This document shows, piece by piece, positions 27,901-38,263 of a stretch of DNA of 64,000 nt. The notes beneath the pieces were generated by a model. It worked only from the letters and a program-made list of their open reading frames with translations. It ran no database searches and was not told where the DNA came from. Source of the DNA: Telopea speciosissima (taxonomy: Eukaryota > Streptophyta > Magnoliopsida > Proteales > Proteaceae); the NCBI RefSeq assembly GCF_018873765.1, contig NC_057924.1, positions 10,689,001 to 10,753,000 of the forward strand, given 5' to 3'. The number at the start of each line of letters is the position of its first letter. Within the stretch, counting starts at the first letter, position 1. Position numbers and translations under genes: made by a program.

Positions 27901-30900
27901 GAAGTGCTTTTACCTACGATAACTGTTGCACTATTTTTTTCTGCACTTTTTGGTGTTTCTCCCTCTTGAAGATCAAGTCTCAAACATTACAAGAGATTTG
28001 TAGTTCGTATTGGAGATCCATTCAAGCATCTGAGGACAGCATCTATTACCAGAAATCATCACACTTTGACAAGTCATCATCAATTTTTTTTTAAGCCCCC
28101 TACCCTCCAATCGATCTCAAGTTTCAGGGTTTTGTAAAAACCCTGACCATAATTGATCTAAGGGTTAGGGCAGTCCTCTCTTGCTGATTTTTTTAGGAGA
28201 GTTTTATCATCATAAGAGGAGTACTCGACCCAAGTTTCAGCATCATTCATGGAGTTTTTTGACAAAATTCAGGTTTCTTCCTTCTGGTCAACTTCTACAA
28301 CTATCAACCTATTTTTTTCTAGTTCCTATGTGGCTGGCTGCATCAATTACTATTGGATCTGCTGAGTTATTGTCTTCTATTTGCTGGTTCTATTGAGCTT
28401 TCATTCATCCCTTGCTGGTTCTGTTGATTGGCCTCTGTAAGCATGACTGGTTAAGGTATTATTGCTGCCTTTATGAGGACTACTTCTGCCCTGGTCTTGA
28501 GATTGTGTCTGCCTAATATTGGAGATCGAATTTCTTTCACGTTATAGAAGAATCGAATCTACTACTTTGGAGATCAGTTTCTATTTGGGATTACAACAGT
28601 TGTTCCATTGTTATTGGTTGCGACTACGAATCTGTTCAGTTGTGTGAGTTTTTCTACAAGTTTATATTCAGCATACTTTGGGAGATTGCTCCAAGCATTA
28701 TTGTTCTCTAATTCATATTTGATCCAAGTTTTTGAGCCATTTATTACATCAATTCTGCCCAGATATCTTCATTAGTTCTATTCAGCATATGAGAGTTTAT
28801 AGATTGGAGTTTTGCACATTGGTTCTTCCTTGTTTGAAGATTGATCAAGCCTTGAAGATTGGAGCATTTCCTTGCTTCAAATCAGATCTGTCTTCTTCTT
28901 TATATCAGATCTGAATATTGGAGTTTGGTGTTTCTCCCCTGCAGGTGTATTGAAAATTTATGTGTTTTTTCTCCATGATTCTTTATCCCACTGCCTTTTT
29001 ACTTACCAATCTCCCATACCACACATTTTTCATTTAGCCATAACCACTTTGGAAGTTTATGCTGTACTCTAACATGCCATTCCTTCCTTTTTCCATACCC
29101 ATAGCACCTTTGGAGAATTCTGGAAGTTTATACTTTTGCACTATCTCTTACATCATCTCCATTATTTGTCCACGTGTACTACTACACGTGAGGGGAGGAT
29201 TATGTACAAAACACTTGCAGACATTGTAGAAGGCAGAACTTGCAGGAACATTGTGGTGAAAAACATAGAAGATCAGTTTTCTCCACCATTGCCATTGGGT
29301 ATCTTTCGTTATTATGTTGAGTTTGCCGTAAGGGGGAGATTGAAGTTTTGAAGCGTATTGAAGATATTTGGCTGTTGCCTGCCTATTTGAGGATTTACAG
29401 TTGGGTTCATTCAGTTGTTTCCGCTGCATGATTTAGTTTATTCCGCTACTTGTTGTCTAGTTTTTCACTTCAAGATTTTATGTCACTATGACAATCTGAG
29501 ATTCATCACTGGACCACTATTGAAGATTGGTGAAAGCTTTGTTGATCAAGTCTACCCAGTTTTTTGAAGATCAATTATTTCAAGGTCTTGAAGGTTTATT
29601 TGGGAGCTTCATTCATCTATCAAGCTGGACTCTATTGCAACTCTGTTTCTTCCCATTTTATTCAAGTAGCGCGTTAGTGCCTTATGTGAGCCAACTTGAG
29701 GGGGAGTATAAGAATGTTGAAGTTTTTTTTCTTATTAGTTCAAGCTGGAGCTTCTTTTTACTTATATGTATAATCCAGTTTGAGGGGGAGTGTTGGAATA
29801 TGTAATCCAGAATACTGTTGGGGTATTTTGGTCCTTTTGGGCTTGCTTAGTTGTTAAGTTATTAGGATTAGATTGCTGCTCTTATTGAGTCAGCTAGTTA
29901 GGGGTATCTTTGTCTATTTATGTCCCTTTGTAATATTTTCCTCTATTATAAATAGAGGGGCTTACCTATCAATGAAATCAAGCCATTCTATTATCTCATT
30001 CTCTCTTTTTAACTCACGGTTCTGCTAACATTTTAGCCTAAACATTTGTGCCTTTTATACATCTTGATGATTAGATACATGAAAGCTAGTCCAATGGAAC
30101 TTTTGTTATATTATACCCCTTACACCAAACTTGTTCCATCAACAATTCAACATGAAATATTATTTTGGAACTGCGTACTTGTGAACCAGCTTCTAGATTC
30201 AGGTTACTCTTTCAGTTTTCTGATTTCACTAGCTTTTTTACAGGAGGGAAATGAACCACTGGTGTCTGCTGCTTTAGACTTTAAAGCAATGCTTGAGGCA
30301 GCACTTCTCAGCCCGTACAAATTCTGTATGATTTAAATCTTGGTTTCTTTGCTGTATGTTTGTCTCTTGGCTCTCTTTACATCTTTTGGTCCTGCAAATG
30401 GAAACCCATTGATGCTTTTTGTTCTGTTCTCTCTTGGATTTGCAATCTTCTAGTAGAATTATACTTGGTACTCTGGAAATTTTTCTCTCTAATTTAGGCT
30501 GTGTTGTTTTTTTTTGTTTTCTTTTTTTTTTATTTTTTATAAATGCAGATGATAAGGAGAGTTCATCACTGTCTAGTGCTGTCGACGGATATATCAGCAA
30601 CACTGAACAAATTCGTGCAGAGCTGGTAAGCTTGCTTAAATCTTTGGAGACAATCTGCAACTTCTTGTTGACTCCTAGAAAATGTGAAGGCAATGATTAT
30701 GTTTAACATGGATATTGCGATTCATAGTTCTTGCAAAGATAGAGGCTGTGCATTCCTATAATATGAACGACCTGGAAATTATACAAAATATGACTAAAAG
30801 ATGGTCAGTTGTATTCACTAGCCCCCAAGGGCTGAAGACCTTGCCTGATGTTCGAGGCACAAGTCCTTCGAGAGCAATGATTTTTTCACTTCATTGGACT

Positions 30901-31945
30901 CTACTAGGGGTCAATATTAAGACCTACATTTTGGTTTGTTATTTCTTGCATTCATCTTATTGATTCACGTGAACATATTAACAAATTAACATTGTATTAG
31001 CCCTACATTCTAACCTGATTTGTGGATCATATGAAGTTCGTTACTTCTGTTGGGGGTGAGTACGGTTTGGGTAGTCAAAATCGGGGAATATTTTATCATT
31101 CAGTAAATGTAGTAGTTGTTTCTGGGTTAACATCAGATGTCGTTGTTTGATCTTATTTTGCTTACTTTGGGATTATTATGTGCATCTTTCAGCAGGATTC
31201 TGCAGCATCCATGGCATTGGATACTGTTGACATTGCTACTTCTGAAAAGACTATTGGGATTATGGATGCAGTTCCACCTACTACTTCAGGAAACTCCATC
31301 TCTGTTCAAGATTCAGACATCCAATCACATTATTTTGCTTCTGCATTAATTTCTGGAAGCCTTTTTGACATGGATGAGGAATCATTTCCTTCATCTGTTC
31401 AAGAAATTCATGAAGTCTTCCCAACCAAAGATGACTTGTTAAGAGATGGCAGTGTAGATTCCGGTCAAGGTGTTAATGAGATAGAAACTGGACCTAATCC
31501 TCCACTGGTAGCTGATGATGCAAACAACGTTGCTTCTAAGAGTGACCCTCTTCCAGATAACAAAAGATCCACAATATCATTACCTCCTCTTGATGGGGAT
31601 GATATGGTAGAGGCTAGTGCGGCCAATGAAAGAAAGTCAGTTGATACATCTTCAGAGACTTGGAAGAATGGAGGAGTTGAAGGCCAATGCCAATCCTCCA
31701 ATGATCTGCCGATGTCATGTGAAGACAGACCTGAAAGAAAATTTTCTTCTGGCCAAACAGTTGAAGGATCATTGCCAGTTCCTTCAAAGGAGATCTTCAT
31801 TGGTTCTGATTGTGATGGTGATGAAGAGGATCTTTCAGTCACATCTGTAGATGCTGTAGTTTCAGAAAGTCATCTGGCCAGTCATAACGTGACTGGTGAT
31901 GGAGAGCCGCATTCATCAAATGGCCACCACCATTCTGGGAGTTAA
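15957..31945 (+). CDS. FAM21/WASHC2-like protein, eight coding exons, ~514 aa
   Basis: The protein resembles the N-terminal domain of FAM21 (WASHC2), the WASH-complex subunit that links retromer and actin regulation on endosomes. Coding exons: 15957-15998, 16085-16249, 16353-16550, 19721-19799, 19894-20042, 30244-30325, 30549-30625 and 31193-31945; the phases join without a break (0,0,0,1,0,1,0). Matching features are a helical LNWLKEFSEEL start, TQNSFRSL followed by RISEED at about residue 70, PRYKEAISLGL, and a PLPHIIGSEEY block parallel to the PLPYLIGS block of animal FAM21. The last exon (~250 aa) is acidic, low in complexity and His-rich at its end, with LFDMDEE-type LF-acidic motifs. 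It is far shorter than animal FAM21. Exon 5 uses a GC donor, and the last exon has a NAGNAG acceptor. The homology is from memory, and function in plants is inferred. Confidence 0.65.
17576..18760 (-). mobile_element. RTE-clade LINE fragment (reverse transcriptase and 3' end)
   Basis: The minus strand encodes RTE-type reverse transcriptase: FIDLQKAYDRVPRELIWQVL, GLHQGSALSPYLFALIMDDL and the catalytic FADD box near 18380. It then runs through the C-terminal region (AEMRMLRLMSG, near 17950) to a 3' end carrying GACCCCATTTAGTTGGGATA and a TTG-repeat tail at 17583-17599. The frame is broken between about 18289 and 18011, and the 5' part is missing. It lies antisense inside intron 3 of the FAM21-like gene. 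Confidence 0.85.
19318..19400 (-). repeat. Diverged RTE LINE 3'-end fragment
   Basis: CCCAACTCG…AATGGAGTTGGCTGCATGAATCC…CTATTT…GTCATACTTG aligns with the 3' end of the 17576-18760 element, in the same orientation. Confidence 0.55.
20385..20410 (+). repeat. G-quadruplex-prone G tract
   Basis: Six G, C, six G, C, then twelve G in 26 bases. It lies in intron 5 on the coding strand, about 20 bp before a MITE. A run like this can fold as a G-quadruplex in DNA or pre-mRNA; it can also be a place where the assembly is unreliable. Confidence 0.85.
20430..20780. mobile_element. hAT-like MITE, ATAGTTGTCA family, long copy
   Basis: It starts CATAGTTGTCAACGCGACGC and ends ACCTAGGCTCCGTGACAACTAT. ATTAAAG is repeated at both edges, overlapping the last bases. 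The interior is about 350 bp of GC-rich sequence, without any recognisable transposase. Confidence 0.65.
22380..22600. repeat. Quasi-palindromic GAAATTTCG repeat island
   Basis: TTTCGGCGAAATTTTGGTCG, TTTCGTGAAAT, CGACTGAAATTTCGGCG and relatives occur on both strands within about 200 bp. Scattered copies reappear at 23510-23610. I cannot assign the island to a transposon class. Confidence 0.5.
23231..23388. mobile_element. Foldback MITE J (158 bp)
   Basis: Termini GGGGAAAGTTTTCATACACG and (reverse) GGGGGAAGTTTTCATACACG. A perfect 9-bp target duplication AAATTAAAA lies at 23222-23230 and 23389-23397. The inner part is unlike the other foldback cores. It is in intron 5 of the FAM21-like gene. 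Confidence 0.82.
24250..24990 (-). mobile_element. L1-type LINE C-terminal remnant
   Basis: The minus strand encodes a zf-RVT-like segment: DHQIWYCRTEEEVAHHIF, then FLFARSKQ, preceded (24660-24850) by frames reading GWKRGPSPTLKDL and AVWDTIHRIFLPIS. These are typical of the region after the reverse transcriptase in plant L1 elements. The frames are broken and no catalytic box remains. Confidence 0.6.
25175..26239. mobile_element. Possible hAT-like element with TAGGGCTGT termini
   Basis: TAGGGCTGTTAAATTTG at the left matches TAGGGCTGTCAATGAG read in reverse from the right end, and both sides continue into CACCCG/CGGGTG words. No 8-bp duplication is visible, and the interior (containing GAGATATCTCGG and CTAGGCAATCC repeats) is non-coding. 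Confidence 0.35.
26902..30030 (+). mobile_element. Non-autonomous LTR retrotransposon (3.13 kb, complete)
   Basis: LTRs at 26902-27181 (280 bp) and 29791-30030 (240 bp) begin TGTTGGAATATG and end TTCTGCTAACA. A primer-binding site TGGTATCAGAGCC follows the first LTR directly. A polypurine tract TGAGGGGGAG directly precedes the second. A 5-bp target duplication TTTTA flanks the whole. The 40-bp LTR length difference comes from a tandem duplication of ATGTAATCCAGAATACC… in the first LTR. The internal 2.6 kb codes for no recognisable Gag, protease, integrase or RT, so it must have been mobilised by a copia-type partner. It lies in the sense direction in intron 5. Confidence 0.9.
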
Positions 31946-32500
31946 TTTATGTCTTTAACAGAGATTTTTATTACCAAGTCAAAAACTTGGACTCCAGAAT
32001 AGAAATGCCAACTATACACGGTATGCCAAGAGTAGAGGATCTCACATTCTCCACTGTATTATCTGTTTCTCAAGAATCGGAGAGCCTTTCTAGCTCAAGT
32101 AATTCTCATGACTTGGTTTCCCTGCTCAAGCTCTAGCAGTAAAACTTGTAGTACTGATGCCTTACTGGAGAGTATACTGTTGCAAAAAAAGCGGTGACTA
32201 CAGAACCTCACACACTAACATTCATTGGGATCAAATATTGTCGGGACCTATCAAATACAGGAATTAGATATTGTTGTGCAGTAGATGATGATATTCAAGA
32301 GTTTTTTTTTTTTTGTTGTAGGATACACCATTGATGGCAGAGAACCCTCTCAGGAAATTGAAGCTTACTGCATTCTTCAATTGCACTTATTCAACTTGAC
32401 TGACAGCTTCTCCTTTACCTCTCTACTGGTTATATACATTTTTGTAATCATTTGCTGAAGATAGAGCTGTATTTGTTTTCTTCTTATTCAGAATATTCAA
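31946..32500 (+). other. 3' UTR of the FAM21-like gene
   Basis: AT-rich sequence after the TAA stop at 31943-31945, without further coding signal. A T-rich stretch and the phrase TTTTTGTAATCATTTGCTG (about 32440) suit a polyadenylation region, but no single signal stands out. Confidence 0.4.
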
Positions 32501-32663
32501 ACCTTTCGACTAAGAAATCTGTCATTTTTATCATATTTCACTCTTGATTCAAAATGGGTCATACTTAACCCAAACCATTAAGGAAAAGTCATTAACCAGT
32601 TTAAGTTTTATGGTTAACATCCTCAGTTTCCAATGAAGCTAGGGAAATGGTATTACATGCCTC

Positions 32664-32687
32664 CATGAAGGAATATATTCCTTCATG
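32664..32687. repeat. Perfect 24-bp palindrome
   Basis: CATGAAGGAATA followed by its exact reverse complement. It lies just downstream of the FAM21-like gene. It may be the core of a decayed foldback element. Confidence 0.8.
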
Positions 32688-32861
32688 ATCCACCACTTCG
32701 AGCTATGAGGAGATCTGCTCTCCGAGTCTGGCTCCTCGCTAACTCCCTCTCAACCAGACACAAGCAGGGGTGGTCCCCAAGCTGCTTTTTTTTATTTTAT
32801 TTATTTATTAAATTTTTTTTTTGGGAGGAAGGGGGAAACATTATATGTATATATTTCCATT

Positions 32862-32990
32862 TCAATAACAATAATTCAACCTTATTTATCCCAGCTAAAT
32901 GGGATCAGCTACTTGAATTTTTGTTCTCTAGTCAATTTTATTCGATGTTATACTGGATACATGGCTTAAGTTATGCATGTTTTTCCTCAC
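32862..32990 (-). repeat. RTE LINE 3'-end fragment
   Basis: CCCAGCTAAATGGGATCAGC…TTATTCGATG…GGATACATGGCTTAAGTT matches the 3' end of the RTE element at 17576-18760, in the same orientation, including AACAATAATTCAACC in place of the CAA-repeat tail. Confidence 0.7.
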
Positions 32991-32999
32991 CATAGCTAC

Positions 33000-34838
33000 T
33001 ATACATAATACAAATGCCGTATTTAATGCTTTTTTTTTGGTTGAAGAATGTCACACTTAATTCTGAGCAGCTTAAAATGGTGTCCTACCTTTAGTGTTTT
33101 TTGGAATAATTTGAAAACTCTTTAGAACATATTTGGGATGATTAAGTGAGAGAGAACTCCCAAACAATGTAAACAAATTTGGAATTGGAACTGGAACGTC
33201 AGAATTCAATTATTCAAGTTAGAATCTCTAGGCAGATCCCAAATTTTAGCTATTCTTCATTAGATTTCGTCACCAAAAACAAAAACAAAAACAAAAAAGG
33301 GTTTTTCTTCAAATGTCTCCTTCAAATTACTCAAACATACAAATGCATCCTTGAACTTTCATTAATTCTAAATATTTTCTATTTTCCAAATTTTGTAACA
33401 CTTTAGTCCAGTTCGGTAGTCTAAGACGTTAAACGTTAGTTTTATAGAATCTAACGACCAAAATGCCCATATGATAAAACCTACTAAAATTAAAGAGTGA
33501 TATGACGAAATTGTCCTCATCTTCCCAAAATCGTTTGGGTTTGAAACTGAAAATCTAAAACATAAAATCATCCAAAAAAGAGGAGAAAATTACTCCATAC
33601 TTAAGGCCTTGTTTCGAATTTACGTTGCGGGAATAGACAACGCGGGTTTAGCACTTTTAGACCCAGAAAGATTTCCAGCAAGCAAAACCGTAAGTTCCTC
33701 CTCTTTTCTTTGTACGGTTCGTTAGGTTTTCTGAGTTTATTCTTCAAACTGATTATCTGTCACTCCTCGTCTTCTCTTGTTTTTTCAATTACTTATAGTT
33801 ATTGTGAATTCTCGCTTTTTGGAACTGTAAAAGAAAAAGATAGTTTCTAATGGTTGGGTGGATTACTGATATGTTTAAGAGCTATCCACCATACTCCTCC
33901 TAGTCTCGGCCAAGAAAATAACGAATTGTGTTGGATGCAGAAAACCGCGCAGGCTGAAGGGTTAACTATCTCTTCAACCCCAAACAGCTCTACTACTTGT
34001 ACTTACCTTTGCTATTGTAGTGGGTGTATGAGTATAACCCATTTCGCTCAGTTTTTAACCCTCCTTCCCCTTCGTGAGTAGAAGGCATTGCTTACCCCTG
34101 GGGAACCTGAGATGTATTCAGGTAATATAGTTTTAATAACATAGAATTGCAGAAAATAGGAGCAAAGCGTTTATGTGTATACACATACCCAAGTCCAAAC
34201 TCCCAACCGAATTGCTACTATGGAGCTTACCTTTTGGAAATTTACTTGAAAATTGGGCGATTTAATTTGCGCCCAAATTGTAATTGTTCATATTCTGGTG
34301 GTCCCTTTCCTGTGGTCACCCTCAACCTTGAAGTATAGAAACTGAAACCTATAACAATGCAGAAAACAAATGGAAACTGTAAACAAACAATCACACAATG
34401 CAAGGATTTAAGTGGTTCGGCAAGATTGCCTACGTGTATGGCATGAGATCTGTTTCACTATCAAAGTATCAATGGATAATAGGGTTACAGCCACTCGTCC
34501 TCACGCCTCTTTCAGATTACAGAGGATGAACCATCATTACAAATTTATAGTGAAACCTATGTAGGCACACATTATTGAGATATCCGTGTAGCCCTAAAAA
34601 CGTTTCCTCGAAGGCTGCTGCCCCCGAACTCCCGCCATGGACTGCCAGTTTGTTGAGGCCCCCAGTAATGAAGATAACATGCAAGGTTGGCAAGGCCTCA
34701 GGCCCTATAGCCTCTTAACGACCCTTCAGAATCAGCCCACAAAACTGTGCAATGGAATCAAGACATCGTACCGACACTACTCATCAGGTTTCTTCTCCAA
34801 AGCCTCATTTCGTAATTTCTGGATTGTATATGAATGAC
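33000..34838. other. Intergenic DNA, no gene assigned
   Basis: Sequence at 33600-33700 (ending AAAACC|GTAAGT) could be a non-coding first exon, but nothing downstream supports a gene. About 34370-34580 reads like a dispersed repeat (AAGTGGTTCGGCAAGATTGC and flanks). No coding region was recognised. Confidence 0.4.
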
Positions 34839-35620
34839 TGCTATGTTCTTGTAAAGCCATGTATATCACATGTAAATATGTATTGAGGTTGTAGTGTCTT
34901 AGTAGGTCTAAGGAAGTTGTTTAAGAGCTTTATGTGGGTTGAATGAGCTTTAATGGGTGAATAACCCTAGTTGCTAGTGGATCAGGGTTGTTCTCATACG
35001 TTGGGTTATGGAGTTGATTATCTTCCTAAGTTGTAGGAAGTGGTTTGAAGGAGTCTTCAACGGTAGTTTTGAACAATTCTTTTTAACGTGTGAATAATCC
35101 TAAGTTGCAAGAAGTAGGGGAGAGTCTTTAAGAGTTTGTTATTGCACGTATTGAGTCTATATATGAAGGTTGTAACGAGTGGAGGGAAGAGGATCTTACG
35201 GATACAAGCTTTGAGCATTTGGAGGTTGGTTCCGTCGAAAGAACTATTTTCTTAGTTTGTTCTTATCCAACCTGTCGAAATAGGTAGGAATAGACACAAG
35301 GTAAATTATTGAAATAGGTAAGAATAGACACAAGATGGATATTCTCTTGCGTCAAATTCCTAGGTGAGAGAAATAGGTAAGAATAGATACAAAATTCTCC
35401 TGTGTCATACTCCTAAGCTCTCTTTTCTCAGCCTTGTAATAGCTAAGAATCCTTCCTAGAAGAATTCTTTTTTAGTGTTTGCTTGGCAGCCAAGTAGCAA
35501 GGACATTTCTATTCTTGTAATCTTGTTCATTGGTTATTATAAATAAAGAGCCAAGGGCACACTAGCCTATATATTCAATGTTTCGGAAAACTAACTCTAT
35601 GTGAGTGTGTGCACTATGGT
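34839..35620 (+). mobile_element. LTR fragment, plus orientation
   Basis: It starts TGCTATGTTCTTGTAAAGCC and continues CTTAGTAGGTCTAAGGAAG and GTTTAAGAGCTTTATG. The same words start the opposite-facing LTR at 35986. It probably ends near 35550-35620 after ATTATAAATAAAGAGCC. No primer-binding site or internal region follows. Confidence 0.55.
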
Positions 35621-35879
35621 GAATCAGTCACAACCCTTGTGGTGAAGCAATTGGCAACCCAAGGTGGTGAATCCTTGGTTTGGGGCTGGTGGTGAAGCCT
35701 TTCCTGCAGGTCGTAGGTGGTGAAGCCTATTGGTCAGATCCCCTTTTTCCTTCTTCCCTTCTTCTACTTCATCTTCTTTCTTTCTTTTTCTAAATTGTTC
35801 TGCAGAAATTCCAGCAACCATATACTGTCAACCGTGGCCTATAATGGTGATTTCTAATTTCTATCTTATCTTCTATTCT

Positions 35880-37610
35880 TAGTCCTATTGTTGCTTTTCA
35901 TAAAGCTCTTAAACAGCTTCTCTGGACTTACTAAGGTACTGCCACCTCATTACATATGATATACATGGCTTTACAAGAACATAACATTCCCTCCCCCTTA
36001 AACTCACCCTTGTCCACAAGGGTCAGAAACCTCATTTTCGCTCCTCCCAAGTTGCATCATCAGGTTCTAATCCCATCCAATACACCGGAACCTTTTCTCG
36101 TTACTTTCAAATTCGACGATCCAAAATAGCCCGCGGCTGAACTGTAAGGACATCTTCCTCACTTTGGACATTGGGCAGCTCACCTTGCACTTGAACATTT
36201 GCCTCAATCTTCTTCTTAAGGAATGAGACATGGAAAACAGGATGTATTTTCAACCCACTAGATAACTGGAGCTTGTATGCTACAAGACCCACCTTCTGAA
36301 TTACTTCGAACAGCCCATAGTATCATGGTGACAACTTGAGATTATTTCAAAGTGCCAAGGAAACCTGCCAGTATGGTTGGTAACATAAGTACTCAAAATT
36401 TTCTACGTTGAAACTCTTGTCCGTGTGCCATTGTCATACGTCTTTTTCACCTGATTTTGAGCTGTTTGCAACTGTTCCCGTAATTGCTTGAGAACTTGAT
36501 CACGCTCCTAGAGCTCCTTATCCACAGATTCTACTTGAGTTGTGTCGAGGATGGACGACAACAATGTGGGTGGGGTGCGACCATAGATTATCTCATATGA
36601 CAGCTTTTTTGTTGCAGAGTGCATGCTAGCGTTTTAACAGTATTTTTCCCAAGAGACCCAACAAACCTAGTCCTTTGGTTTGTTGCTAGTGAAGGACCTC
36701 AAATACATCTCACCCGTTTGGTTTGCCACTTCCGTTTGGCCGTCACTTTGAGGATGATGTGTTGAGGAAAAATTGAAATTTGTACCTTGCAAATGGAACA
36801 ATTCCTTCCAAAATACTAGTGAATATTGGATCTCTATCACAAACAATAGTCTTGGGCATCCCATACAATTTGAAAATGTTATCAAAGAAGACATGCGCCA
36901 CTGATGTTGATGAGTAGGGATGAGAAATGGGAATGAAATATGCAAACTTTAAAAAGCGATTACTACTACGAAAATTGTAGATTTACCTCTGGAAATTAGG
37001 AGTCCCATCTGTAAAATCCATGGATAGATCTGTCCATACCTGGTAGAAATTGGAAGTGGATGGAGTAAAATTGGGAGTCCATCTGTAAAATCCATGGAGA
37101 TCTGTCCATACCTGGTAGAAATTGGAATAGGATGGAGTAGGCCTGCTGGTGAGTTATTCTTCCATTTATGATGTTGGCAAGTGTCGCATTGCTTGATGTG
37201 CTCCCTAATACCTCCTCCTCATTCCACTCCAATAGAAAACTGACTGTATCCGTTGGAGAGTCTTATGATGACCTTCATGTGTACTTGAGTGCATTTCCTC
37301 CAAAATCATAGGATCCAGAAGAGATTCTTCCAACAAGTAAATTCAGTTTTTGAAAAACAGAATTCTTTCTTTGTAGCTCCGTGGACCCACAGCCTCCCCT
37401 TGTTGTATACGTTCCATTATTTCTTGGAACTTTAAATTATTCTTCATCTCTTCTCGGATAAAATCAAACCAACATAGGACTAGACTGAAAAATGCAAAAT
37501 TTTCTCCCTGTTCTTCTCTTCTAGATAATGCATCAGCTGCAACATTCTCTCTTTTCCAGTCTTGTAGTCAATTACAAAATCATATCCCATTAGTTTGACC
37601 TCACAATTTT
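35880..37610 (-). mobile_element. Ty3/gypsy retrotransposon remnant (RNase H end, integrase, chromo-type C-terminus, start of 3' LTR)
   Basis: Reading the minus strand from 37610: the end of RNase H (LMGYDFVID, NVAADALSRREEQ); the integrase zinc-binding region (EEMHSSTHEGHHKTL and YWSGM); the integrase core with IVCDRDPIF and STHHPQSDGQTEVAN; and a C-terminal domain (KLQLSSGLKIHPVFHVSFLK, AILDRRI). A polypurine tract AAGGGGGAGGGAA then leads into an LTR start TGTTATGTTCTTG at 35986. Stops, frame changes and a tandem duplication (37005-37130) break the coding region. Gag, protease and most RT are missing from this window. The domain order and DNA direction are typical of chromoviral gypsy elements. 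Confidence 0.8.
37005..37130. repeat. 63-bp-scale tandem duplication inside the gypsy integrase
   Basis: GGAGTCCCATCTGTAAAATC…CTGTCCATACCTGGTAGAAA occurs twice in a row (second copy from about 37074), so the translated minus strand repeats FQFLPGMDRS. It lies inside the integrase core and adds to its inactivation. Confidence 0.8.
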
Positions 37611-38215
37611 ATTGAGAACACAGCCAGCAAATATATATAACATTAGCAGTAAAAGAGATAACATAGCAAGAAGCCCAAAAACAGACTGCCCAGCAGTGCA
37701 GCAACTGAATGGATCCTAAACTGAAAATGCTAGCCTGCTACGGTAGTGAATATCCCCCAGTTCACATTAATGGACCTTCACCACCATATGCAAGAAAGAA
37801 CTCCTTTGCACTTCACAAAAAAAAATTCCAATCTTATTTGTTTGAAATTTTGATACACTGGCCATTGGCACATGGTACCTTTGGACGTAATCCGACTTGT
37901 CTCCTACATTGTGTGTAGTCTTAAATGTGAGAGATTGTCTTTGCCAATCAATGAAGTTTTCAGCATTGTGGTTCATGACTCTTTAAATTTCCAACAATCC
38001 GACTCTTCTTTCTTACGGCTTGGCCACCTATCTATGAATTTCTTATGAATACTTCTGGATACAGATACTCCCTTTTATTGAGATGGGGAACATCAGGAAT
38101 TTTCCCCCTTTATCATCGCTTGACTCAGAGAATTGATGATTGATAACTTAATTTCTCTAAGATGAAACTTTAAGGACCCTCTTCCTTTTGGCTCACCTGT
38201 CCCAAAAATTTAGAT

Positions 38216-38263
38216 TATTTATACACTGGCAAGGGGCCTCCTTTGGCTCTTCTCTCCAATGTC
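38216..38263 (+). promoter_or_regulatory. Possible TATA box and short leader of the 161-aa gene
   Basis: ATTTATACAC at about 38217-38226 sits 38-47 bp before the ATG at 38264. This spacing allows only a very short 5' UTR, so the call is weak; an upstream non-coding exon is equally possible. Confidence 0.25.

Larger units (their letters stand above)
20043..30243 (+). other. Intron 5 of the FAM21-like gene (10.2 kb, GC-AG)
   Basis: The donor is AAG|GCAAGT, a perfect plant donor except for C at +2; the acceptor is TTTTTTACAG at 30243. The intron contains a G-rich tract, a hAT-like MITE, GAAATTTCG palindromic repeats, foldback MITE J, an L1 remnant, a hAT-like candidate and a non-autonomous LTR element, each listed separately. 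Confidence 0.7.

Noticed and set aside
26902..30030. Separate protein genes in the 60-96 codon ORFs of this interval
   Set aside because: They are scattered frames in the non-coding interior of an LTR element, without splice logic or homology.
31465..31842. 125-codon ORF on the minus strand
   Set aside because: Antisense shadow of the last exon of the FAM21-like gene.
38243..38263. Extension of the 161-aa protein to an upstream TTG
   Set aside because: TTG is not a normal eukaryotic start; the ATG at 38264 is used instead.
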